From contig NZ_JAQGLA010000004.1 of NCBI RefSeq assembly GCF_027853915.1, positions 1-64,000 of the forward strand: a stretch of DNA of 64,000 bases, given 5' to 3'. Origin of the DNA: Saccharopolyspora oryzae (GTDB lineage Bacteria > Actinomycetota > Actinomycetes > Mycobacteriales > Pseudonocardiaceae). The notes below the pieces were generated by a model. It did not search any database and was not told the origin of the DNA. It saw only the letters and a program-made list of their open reading frames with translations. Positions 32,860 to 39,976 of this stretch are shown here, one piece after another. Each line of letters starts with the position of its first letter. The stretch's first letter is position 1. A program made the translations under genes and the position numbers.

Positions 32860-33636
32860 ATGCCCCGCACCTTCCTCATCACCGGCAGCGCCTCCGGAAT
32901 CGGCGCTGCGACCAGTGCGCACCTGCGCGAACGGGGTGTCCGGGTGATCGGTGCCGACCGGCACGACGCCGACATCACCGCCGATCTCGCCACCGAAGCG
33001 GGGAGAGCCGCGCTCGTCGACCGGGCCGGAGAGCTGGCCGGTGGCCGGCTCGACGGCGTGATCGCGTGCGCTGGTGTCGCGCTGTTCGACCCCTTGACGG
33101 TCAAGGTCAACCACTTCGGCGCCGTCGCGACTCTCGAAGGCCTGCGGCCGCTCCTCGTCCGCGGCACCGATCCGCGCGCGGTCGTGATCTCGTCGGTGGC
33201 GTCGGTGCACCCGGCCGATCCCGGCATCGTCGATGCCGCGCTCGCCGGTGACGAGGACGCCGCAGTGGCTGCTGCCGGTGCCGCCGTGGAGCGCGGCGAC
33301 GGCGCACAGGTGTACTCGTCGTCGAAGGTCGCGATCGCCCGGTGGGTGCGCCGAACCGCGATCACGCCGGAATGGGCGGGCGCGGGGATACCGCTCAACG
33401 CCATCGCCCCCGGCACCATCGTCACGCCGATGACCCAGGACATGCTCGACTCCGAAGCCGGTCGGCAGCTCGTCGACGGCAGCGTTCCGATGCCGCTGCA
33501 CGGCCACGCCCGGCCGGAGCAGGTCGCGCCGCTGCTCGCCTGGCTCAGCTCCCCGGAGAACTCGCACGTCACCGGCCAGGTCGTGTTCGTCGACGGCGGC
33601 GCGGACGCGGTCCTGCGCGGCGACCGGACCTGGTGA
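32860..33636 (+). CDS. hsdA: 3-alpha-hydroxysteroid dehydrogenase/carbonyl reductase (SDR)
   Basis: The 258-residue SDR matches the Comamonas 3-alpha-HSD/CR pattern rather than classical SDRs: FLITGSASGIGAA at the start, ADITADL, then VNHFGA. ISSVASVHPADP is followed by a 30-residue helical insert before the catalytic YSSSK, and LNAIAPGTIVTPM and IVDGG-like VFVDGGADAV close it. It interconverts 3-alpha-hydroxy and 3-keto steroids with NAD(P). ATG 32860 was chosen because the Rossmann strand begins immediately after it. The presence of a 3-alpha-HSD points to bile-acid-like or androsterone-like substrates as well as 3-beta sterols. Confidence 0.85.
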   Translation: MPRTFLITGSASGIGAATSAHLRERGVRVIGADRHDADITADLATEAGRAALVDRAGELAGGRLDGVIACAGVALFDPLTVKVNHFGAVATLEGLRPLLVRGTDPRAVVISSVASVHPADPGIVDAALAGDEDAAVAAAGAAVERGDGAQVYSSSKVAIARWVRRTAITPEWAGAGIPLNAIAPGTIVTPMTQDMLDSEAGRQLVDGSVPMPLHGHARPEQVAPLLAWLSSPENSHVTGQVVFVDGGADAVLRGDRTW

Positions 33637-33732
33637 GAAGCCTTCTGGCGGCTGGGGAACGGTCGCGCGGCTGAGCACGACGCGCTCGCGACCTCGAAAG
33701 TAGCGCGGGGGCGCGAGATTCGCGCCGACCGG

Positions 33733-33776
33733 TCCCGGTCAGCGGTGCGCCGCCGGGCGGGTCCCGGTCAGCGGGA
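33733..33776. promoter_or_regulatory. Tandem palindrome pair before hsaA
   Basis: TCCCG-GTCAG-CGGTG (33733-33747) and TCCCG-GTCAG-CGGGA (33762-33776), centres 29 bp apart, 98 bp before the hsaA start. Same order, spacing and degraded first copy as at 32720-32763. The rest of 33637-33873 holds no gene. Confidence 0.65.
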
Positions 33777-33873
33777 GCAGGGGTGGGGCCCGCCGGCACG
33801 CCGGACCTAGCTTCATCGCACCGCCGCGGACCGGTGGCGGAAGCGGTCGTCTGAACAGTCCGGAGGTGCGTGC

Positions 33874-35058
33874 ATGGCGCACGAGGTGGTTCGCCGAGTG
33901 GAAGAGGTCGCCGCCCGGCTCGCGGCGACCGCGGAGGACAGCGAGCGGTTGGGCAAGCTCGCGGATGAGAGCGTCAAGCTGGTGCGCGAAGCCGGGGTCA
34001 TGCGGCTGCTGCAGCCGACCGACTTCGGCGGCTACGCGGCGCACCCGCGGGACTTCGCCGAAGCCGTGATGGCGGTGGCGAAGGTGTGCGGGTCGACCGG
34101 CTGGGTGTGCGGGGTGGGCGGGGTCCACCCGTGGGAGATGGCGCTGATGGACCGGCAGCTCCAGCAGGAGGTCTGGGGCGAGAACCAGGACACCTGGATC
34201 GCCTCGCCGTACATGCCCAGCGGCATCGCCACCCCGACCGACGGCGGCTACGTCCTCAAGGGCCGGTGGCAGTTCTCCTCCGGCACCGACCACTGCGACT
34301 GGATCTTCCTCGGCGCGCTGGTCGGCGACGCCGAGGGCAAGCCCGCCCAGCCGTCCAAGGTGCTGCACGTGGTCCTGCCGAGGCAGGACTACACGATCGT
34401 CGACGACTCCTGGGACGTCATCGGCCTGTGCGGCACCGGCAGCAAGGACGTCGTGGTCGACGGCGCGTTCATCCCGGCGTACCGGACGATCGACTCCGAG
34501 GAGGTCGCCCAGGGGGAGAGCGCCGCCGAGCGCGCCGGCCGGACCGAAACGGTGTACCGGCTGCCGTTCTGGACGATGTTCCCGCTGGGCATCACCTCCG
34601 CGGTCGTCGGCATCGCGGAAGGTGCGCTGGCCTGCCACCTCGACTACCAGCGGGACCGGGTCATGGCGGCGGGCACCCGCGTCCGCGACGATCCGCACAC
34701 GCTGTACGCGATCTCCGAGGCGGCAGCGGAGATCGCCGCGTCCCGCACGCAGCTGCTCGACGGCGTCAGCCGCCTCTACGACAAGGTCGAAGCGGGTAAG
34801 CCGATCACCTTCGAGGACCGGTCGACGGCGCGCCGCAACCAGGTCCGCTGCGCGTGGCGCGCGGTGTCCGCGGTCGACGAGATCTTCGCCCGCTCCGGCG
34901 GGAACGCGGTGCGCCGCACCAACGCGGTGCAGCGGTTCTGGCGCGATGCGCACGTCGGCCTGCAGCACGCCATCCACATCCCCGGCTCGATCTACCACTC
35001 GAACGCCCTGACCTCGATGGGGATCGAACCGCCGGAGCCGCTCCGGGCCCTGATCTGA
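33874..35058 (+). CDS. hsaA: 3-HSA 4-hydroxylase, flavin-dependent oxygenase (HsaA)
   Basis: The 394-residue protein has an acyl-CoA dehydrogenase fold typical of group D monooxygenases (HsaA, HpaH-like): LADESVKLVREAGVMRLLQPTDFGGY, VCGSTGWVCGVGGVHPWEMA, GRWQFSSGTDHCDW and IHIPGSIYHSNALTSMG at the end. It uses reduced flavin from HsaB to hydroxylate 3-hydroxy-9,10-secoandrostatriene-dione to a catechol. ATG 33874 follows CGGAGGTG. HsaC follows after 29 bp, so hydroxylase and ring-cleavage enzyme are one operon. Confidence 0.92.
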   Translation: MAHEVVRRVEEVAARLAATAEDSERLGKLADESVKLVREAGVMRLLQPTDFGGYAAHPRDFAEAVMAVAKVCGSTGWVCGVGGVHPWEMALMDRQLQQEVWGENQDTWIASPYMPSGIATPTDGGYVLKGRWQFSSGTDHCDWIFLGALVGDAEGKPAQPSKVLHVVLPRQDYTIVDDSWDVIGLCGTGSKDVVVDGAFIPAYRTIDSEEVAQGESAAERAGRTETVYRLPFWTMFPLGITSAVVGIAEGALACHLDYQRDRVMAAGTRVRDDPHTLYAISEAAAEIAASRTQLLDGVSRLYDKVEAGKPITFEDRSTARRNQVRCAWRAVSAVDEIFARSGGNAVRRTNAVQRFWRDAHVGLQHAIHIPGSIYHSNALTSMGIEPPEPLRALI

Positions 35059-35087
35059 ACCGCCGACGACACTTGGGAGAGGAAGTC

Positions 35088-35978
35088 ATGACCGACATCA
35101 GCTCGTTGGGCTACGTCCGGGTCCGCGCCACGGACTTCGATGCCTGGCGCGAGTTCGCCAACGACACCATCGGTTTCGCCGAGGGCAGCGGCCCGGAGGC
35201 GGACGCGCTGTACCTGCGCCTGGACGAGCGGATCGGCCGGATCGTGGTGCTCCCGGGTGAGGAGGACAAGGTGGAGGCCGTGGGCTGGGAGGTCCGCGAC
35301 CACCTGGCCCTGCAGCGGGTCCAGGCCGCGGTCGAGGCGGCCGGGATCGCCACGAAGCCGCTGACCCTGGAGGAGGCCGACACCCGCAAGGTGGAGGCGG
35401 GCATCACCTTCGAAGCCCCGGGCGGCACCCCGCTGGAGATCTTCCACGGACCCGCGCTGGACCACAGCCCGGTGGCGACGAAGTTCGACAACCGCTTCGT
35501 CACCGGCCAGCTGGGCCTGGGCCACGTCGTGGTCCCGGTCGACGACCTCGACGAGGCGTACCGGTTCTACGCCGAAACGCTCGGTTTCCTGCCCCGCGGT
35601 GCTTTCCGGCTGCCCGCCCCGCCGGAGCACGGCCCGGTGCGGCTCCGGTTCATGGGCGTGAACGCGCGGCACCACAGCCTCGCGCTGCTGCCGTCGCCGG
35701 ACCTCAAGGCGCCCGCCCTGGTGCACATCATGGTGGAGCTGGAGGACCTCGACCAGGTCGGCCGCGCGCTGGACCGGGTGGTGGACGCCGGGTTCCACGT
35801 CTCGTCCACGCTGGGCCGCCACACCAACGACAAGATGGTCTCCTTCTACGTCCGGACCCCGGGCGGCTGGGACCTCGAGGTCGGCTGCGACGGGATGCTG
35901 GTCGACGAGACCTCCTACACGGCGGAGGAGATCACCGCCGACAGCTACTGGGGCCACAAGTGGGACTTCGGGTCCTGA
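35088..35978 (+). CDS. hsaC: Extradiol dioxygenase (HsaC family)
   Basis: The 296-residue two-domain type I extradiol dioxygenase has iron ligands His146 (GLGHVVVP), His213 (LVHIMVE) and Glu264 (WDLEVGC) in the catalytic C-terminal domain. The N-terminal domain starts LGYVRVRATD. It cleaves the catechol 3,4-DHSA at the meta position to the product hydrolysed by HsaD. ATG 35088 follows GGGAGAGGAAG. A strong hairpin terminates the unit. Confidence 0.92.
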   Translation: MTDISSLGYVRVRATDFDAWREFANDTIGFAEGSGPEADALYLRLDERIGRIVVLPGEEDKVEAVGWEVRDHLALQRVQAAVEAAGIATKPLTLEEADTRKVEAGITFEAPGGTPLEIFHGPALDHSPVATKFDNRFVTGQLGLGHVVVPVDDLDEAYRFYAETLGFLPRGAFRLPAPPEHGPVRLRFMGVNARHHSLALLPSPDLKAPALVHIMVELEDLDQVGRALDRVVDAGFHVSSTLGRHTNDKMVSFYVRTPGGWDLEVGCDGMLVDETSYTAEEITADSYWGHKWDFGS

Positions 35979-35991
35979 CCCACCTGATCGC

Positions 35992-36019
35992 GCGGCGCGG
36001 AGGACTTCCTCCGCGCCGC
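35992..36019 (+). terminator. Terminator after hsaC
   Basis: GCGGCGCGGAGGA and TCCTCCGCGCCGC form a perfect 13-bp stem with a 2-nt gap, followed by TCGTCTTGTGT, a modest T-rich tail. Confidence 0.8.
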
Positions 36020-36048
36020 TCGTCTTGTGTGGCGTTGATTGCACATCG

Positions 36049-36063
36049 TGGCACAACGTGCCA
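36049..36063. promoter_or_regulatory. Palindrome before the SDR pair
   Basis: TGGCAC-AAC-GTGCCA is a perfect 6-bp inverted repeat. GCACATCGTG and GCACAACGTG at 36041 and 36051 are near-identical 10-mers in direct order, and ATATCGTG follows at 36071. The block sits 56-80 bp before the start at 36119 and matches none of the other operator types here. Confidence 0.5.
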
Positions 36064-36118
36064 TATAGGCATATCGTGTACTCATCACAACGAAGTCGAC
36101 GAAGACGTGGAGTGAGAC

Positions 36119-36904
36119 ATGAACCGTTACGAAGGTCGGCGCGCACTCATCACCGGGGCCGGCTCGGGCATCGGTCAGGCGACCGTGCTCCGCGTGCTGG
36201 CCGAAGGCGGCAGCGTCGTGGCGGCGGACATCAGCGAGAAGGGCCTGGCCGACACCGCGCAGAAGGCCGGTGCGGACGCCGACCGGCTCACCACGCTCGT
36301 GCTCGACGTCTCCGACGAGGAGTCGGTCAAGGACGTCGTCGCCAAGGCCGTCTCGACGCTCGGCGGTCTGGACGTCCTGGTCAACGCGGCCGGCATCCTG
36401 CGTTCCGCGCACACCCACGAGGTGAGCCTCGCGGACTTCACCAAGATCCTCTCGGTGAACCTGGTGGGCACCTTCCTGGTGATCCGCGAAGCCATCCCGG
36501 CGCTGCGGGAGGGCAACGGTTCCGCGGTGGTCAACTTCAGCTCCACCTCGGCGGGCTTCGCGCACCCCTACATGGCGGCCTACGCGGCGAGCAAGGGCGG
36601 CATCCAGTCCATGACGCACGCCCTCGCCAGCGAGTACGCCAAGAGCGGCATCCGCTTCACCGCGGTGCAGCCCGGCTCCATCTCGTCGGGCATGACCGAC
36701 GGCAGCGGCGCCAGCAAGTCCAGCGTCGGCCCGGGCCTGCCCGAGGACGCCGACATGTCCCTGTTCGCGAAGCTGAGCCCGGCCATCGGCGAGGGCTTCG
36801 CCGGTCCGGAGACCGTCGCGGGGGTCGTGGCCATGCTCGCCTCCGAGGACGGCAAGTTCATCACGGGCACCGAGATCCGCATCGACGGCGGGACGCACTT
36901 CTGA
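36119..36904 (+). CDS. SDR-family oxidoreductase
   Basis: The 261-residue classical SDR has TGAGSGIG, VNAAG, Ser in FSSTSAG and YAASK, ending FITGTEIRIDGG. ATG 36119 follows GTGGAGTGAG. It overlaps the next SDR by one base (TGATG), so the two are translated together under the palindrome at 36049. A hydroxysteroid dehydrogenase role fits context but is not proven. Confidence 0.85.
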   Translation: MNRYEGRRALITGAGSGIGQATVLRVLAEGGSVVAADISEKGLADTAQKAGADADRLTTLVLDVSDEESVKDVVAKAVSTLGGLDVLVNAAGILRSAHTHEVSLADFTKILSVNLVGTFLVIREAIPALREGNGSAVVNFSSTSAGFAHPYMAAYAASKGGIQSMTHALASEYAKSGIRFTAVQPGSISSGMTDGSGASKSSVGPGLPEDADMSLFAKLSPAIGEGFAGPETVAGVVAMLASEDGKFITGTEIRIDGGTHF

Positions 36905-37737
36905 TGTCCCTCGCGCACGACACCTTCCGGGGACGCACCGCGGTCATCACCGGTGCGTCCGCCGGGATCGGCGCGGGCTTCGCCCGCCACGCCGCCGGAC
37001 TCGGCATGAAGCTGGTCCTCGCCGACATCGCCGCAGACCGCCTCGCCGCGGTGGCGGACGAGCTGGCGGCGGCGGGCGCGGAGGTCGAGCCGGTGGTCAC
37101 CGACGTCGCCGACGCCGCCTCCGTCGAAGCGCTCGCCGCCAAGGCCCACGAGCGCTTCGGCGCGGTGGACCTGCTGATCAACAACGCCGGGATCATGGCC
37201 ATGGGCTACTCCTGGGAGATCCCGGCCGAGCGCTGGGACGCGATGCTGCGGGTCAACATCGGCGGCTGCGCCAACGGCATCCGGGCCTTCGTGCCGAGGA
37301 TGCTGGAGCGCGGCGAGAAGGCGTGGATCGTCAACGTCTCCTCCGTCGGCGGCATGCTGCCCAGCCCGCTGATGGCGCCCTACAGCGCCACCAAGTTCGG
37401 CGTGCTCGCGCTCACCGAGTCGTTGCACTACGAGATGCGGATGAAGAACGCCCCGATCCAGGTCTCGGTGGTGACCCCGGGCTCGGTGCGCAGCGAGATC
37501 TTCCGGACCGGAGGATCAGCGGACATCGCGCCGGAGGTCGCGGCCTTCAACGCGCAGCTGCAGCAGCGCGCCGACGAGCACGGGCTCACCCCCGAGCAGC
37601 ACGCGGAACGGGTCTTCGACGAGGTCGCCGAGGGCAAGTACTGGGTGATTCCGCAACCGGACGAGCTCCTCCCGGCCCTCCAGCCGCGCACGAACATGAT
37701 CCTCGGGGAGAAGACCCCGGAGCTCTTCGAAGCCTGA
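36904..37737 (+). CDS. SDR-family oxidoreductase with C-terminal extension
   Basis: The 277-residue SDR has TGASAGIG, NNAG, VSSVGGM and YSATK. Like the SDR at 20928 it keeps a tail after the SDR core, here ending GKYWVIPQPDELLPAL, and it has no classical VDGG end. The two are clearly the same subtype and may act at equivalent steps. It is second in a two-gene operon and converges with the reductase at 37741. Confidence 0.83.
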   Translation: MSLAHDTFRGRTAVITGASAGIGAGFARHAAGLGMKLVLADIAADRLAAVADELAAAGAEVEPVVTDVADAASVEALAAKAHERFGAVDLLINNAGIMAMGYSWEIPAERWDAMLRVNIGGCANGIRAFVPRMLERGEKAWIVNVSSVGGMLPSPLMAPYSATKFGVLALTESLHYEMRMKNAPIQVSVVTPGSVRSEIFRTGGSADIAPEVAAFNAQLQQRADEHGLTPEQHAERVFDEVAEGKYWVIPQPDELLPALQPRTNMILGEKTPELFEA

Positions 37738-37740
37738 GGA

Positions 37741-38742
37741 TCACCCGCTGGTCAGGACGGTTTTTCCCAGGGCGCGACTGCCGGCGAGCTTCCCGAGGGC
37801 TTGCGGTAGATCGTCCACTGAGGACTGTCTGACCAGTGGGTCGATCCGCTTTTCCAGGGCCAGCTGGAAAAGATCGTCCTGGGCCGCTCGGACCAGTTCC
37901 GGTTCGTGGTCCAGGTAGAGCGACCAGTGCAGGCCGAGGATGCTGTAGTTCTTGACGAAGGCGTGGTCGAGGCGCTGCTGCGGGATCGTGCCGCTGGCGA
38001 AACCGATCAGCAGGATGCGCCCCTCGAAGGCGATGTACTTCGTCGCCTGCCGGTACGCCTCGCCACCCACTGATTCGAAGACCACATCGGCGCCGTGCCC
38101 GTCGGTGAGCTCGCGGACCGCTTCGATCACGTCGGTGCTGCTGCGGTCGATGACGTTGGTAGCGCCGAGCTCGCGCACGGTCGCCGCTTTGCGCGCACCG
38201 GACACGATCGCGATGACCTGAGCACCCGCTGCCACCCCGAGCTGCACTGCGGCTGTGCCGACGCCACCGGCCGCGCCGGTGACGACCAGCACTTCGCCCG
38301 GTTGGATCCGGGCGCGGCGGTGCAAGCCGAGCCACGGCGTCAGGTAGGTCAGGTGCAGGGCTGCGGCCGTGGTGTCGTCGAGGCCCGTGGGCACGGCGAA
38401 CGACGAATGTGCCTCCAGCACGGCGTATTCGGCGAAGCCGCCGTGCGGCAGGACCGGCCGGCCGACGACGCGCCGGTGCAGCAGGTCCGGTGGGCATCCA
38501 GGTCCGACCTCGTCGACGACGCCGCACAGCTCCACGCCCGGTGTGAACGGGAGTTCTGGCTTCGCCTGGTACGCGCCCCGGCACAGCAGCACGTCGGCGA
38601 AGTTGCACGCGGCCGCCGTCACGCGGACCCGGACCTGGCCGGGACCGGGCTCCGGCGTCGGAACCTCCGCGGTGGCCAGGACCTGCGCCGGTTCTCCCAG
38701 CTCGGTGACCTGCCATGCGCGCATCGTTGCGTGGTCCGCCAT
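37741..38742 (-). CDS. Zinc-independent MDR, NADPH:quinone oxidoreductase-like
   Basis: The 333-residue medium-chain reductase has the N-terminal GroES-like domain (AAACNFADVLLCRGAYQ, PFTPGVELCGVV) and the NADPH motif TGAAGGVGTAAVQLG. The zinc ligands of alcohol dehydrogenases are absent. The GDRV turn normally after EVG is replaced by a CPPDLLHRRVV segment, an oddity. Such enzymes reduce quinones or enones, which suits a steroid enone or an alpha,beta-unsaturated acyl intermediate. The MFS gene lies upstream on the same strand, 19 bp away. Confidence 0.8.
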   Translation of the reverse strand: MADHATMRAWQVTELGEPAQVLATAEVPTPEPGPGQVRVRVTAAACNFADVLLCRGAYQAKPELPFTPGVELCGVVDEVGPGCPPDLLHRRVVGRPVLPHGGFAEYAVLEAHSSFAVPTGLDDTTAAALHLTYLTPWLGLHRRARIQPGEVLVVTGAAGGVGTAAVQLGVAAGAQVIAIVSGARKAATVRELGATNVIDRSSTDVIEAVRELTDGHGADVVFESVGGEAYRQATKYIAFEGRILLIGFASGTIPQQRLDHAFVKNYSILGLHWSLYLDHEPELVRAAQDDLFQLALEKRIDPLVRQSSVDDLPQALGKLAGSRALGKTVLTSG

Positions 38743-38761
38743 TGTTCTCCTCCGGTGTGCG

Positions 38762-39973
38762 TCAGTGGTCGGACTGGGCGAGATAGGTGAGCAGGGCGCC
38801 GATTCCGACTGCCGGGCCCAGCGCGAGCACGAGCAGGGCCGCCGTCCAGGAGGCGTTCTCAGCGAGGACCGGGACGAGGTAGATGGTCGCCGCGGTGGTC
38901 ACGTACCCGATGGCCAGCTGGAACGAGACGGCGCTGCCGACGTAGCGCTGGTCGGCGTTCTCGGTGACCAGCGCGGAGAACTGGGCGGAGTCCGCGATCA
39001 CCCAGAACCCCCAGAACGCGCACACGGCCACGACCAGCGGTAACGGCAGCGAGTGGATGAACGCGAGCACGACGGCTGCCATGCCCGAGCAGGCCAGGCT
39101 GATCAGCGCGGACCGGGCTCTGCCGAAGCGATCGCTGATGCGACCGCCGACGAGGCAGCCGACCGCTCCCACCCCGATGCAGGCGAACGCGGCGAGCGCG
39201 GCGTTCTGGGCGCCCTCCGGCGAACCGGCGAATCCGTCGAGGCCGGCGAGGAAGGTCCCGACCCAGGCCCACATGGCGTAGAGCTCCCACATGTGCCCGG
39301 CGTAGCCGACGTTGGCGAGCAGGACCCGCCGGCTCCGGCTGGCCCGCAGCGCGGACTTGAGGTCGAACACCGACTTCGGGAAGGGGAACGGTCCCGAACC
39401 GCGGATGAGCAGCGTGGTGGCCCCGCCCGCCGCGGTGAGCGCGGAGGTCGCGACGATCACGAGCTGCCAGTCGAGACCACCGGCCGCCTTGACCAGCTGC
39501 GGTGCGGCGGAGCCCAGCGTGAGCGCCCCGATCATGACTCCCAGTGCGGTCCCGCGGCGGCGCTGGAACCACGACGACACCTCCTTGAGCGCCGGGGGGT
39601 AGACGGCGGCGAGGAAAGCTCCGGTGAGCATGCGCAGCAGCAGCGCCACGGCGAACCCGGGAGCCCAGAGCAGGCCCAGGTTCACCGCGGCGGCACCGAG
39701 CGCGCCAGCGCACATCAGCCGGCGGCCCGGCACGGCATCGGCGAGACCGGTCGCGGCGAGGGTGAGGGCCCCGACCACGAAACCCAGCTGCACCGCGATC
39801 GTCAGCAGCGAGCTCTGCCCGCTGGTGAGGTTCCACAGCTGCTGCAGCTGCGGAACGACGAACGACGCGGAGAACCAGACGCTCATGGACAGCAGCGTGG
39901 CGAGGGCGATCAGGCCCAGCGCCAGCGCGGCACGACGGTTCCCGGTGGTGGGTGACGCGGTCAGGACCCCCAC
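38762..39973 (-). CDS. MFS transporter
   Basis: The 403-residue, 12-TM protein has SMSVWFSASFVVPQLQ in TM1, the RMLTGAFLAAVYPPALKE stretch in TM4-5 and SDRFGRARS in the central loop. The group resembles cyanate/nitrate-type and other small-anion MFS carriers; direction and ligand are unknown. GTG 39973 lies 3 bp after the acyl-CoA synthetase stop, so it is the continuation of the leftward operon from 44749. Confidence 0.8.
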   Translation of the reverse strand: MGVLTASPTTGNRRAALALGLIALATLLSMSVWFSASFVVPQLQQLWNLTSGQSSLLTIAVQLGFVVGALTLAATGLADAVPGRRLMCAGALGAAAVNLGLLWAPGFAVALLLRMLTGAFLAAVYPPALKEVSSWFQRRRGTALGVMIGALTLGSAAPQLVKAAGGLDWQLVIVATSALTAAGGATTLLIRGSGPFPFPKSVFDLKSALRASRSRRVLLANVGYAGHMWELYAMWAWVGTFLAGLDGFAGSPEGAQNAALAAFACIGVGAVGCLVGGRISDRFGRARSALISLACSGMAAVVLAFIHSLPLPLVVAVCAFWGFWVIADSAQFSALVTENADQRYVGSAVSFQLAIGYVTTAATIYLVPVLAENASWTAALLVLALGPAVGIGALLTYLAQSDH

Positions 39974-39976
39974 GCC

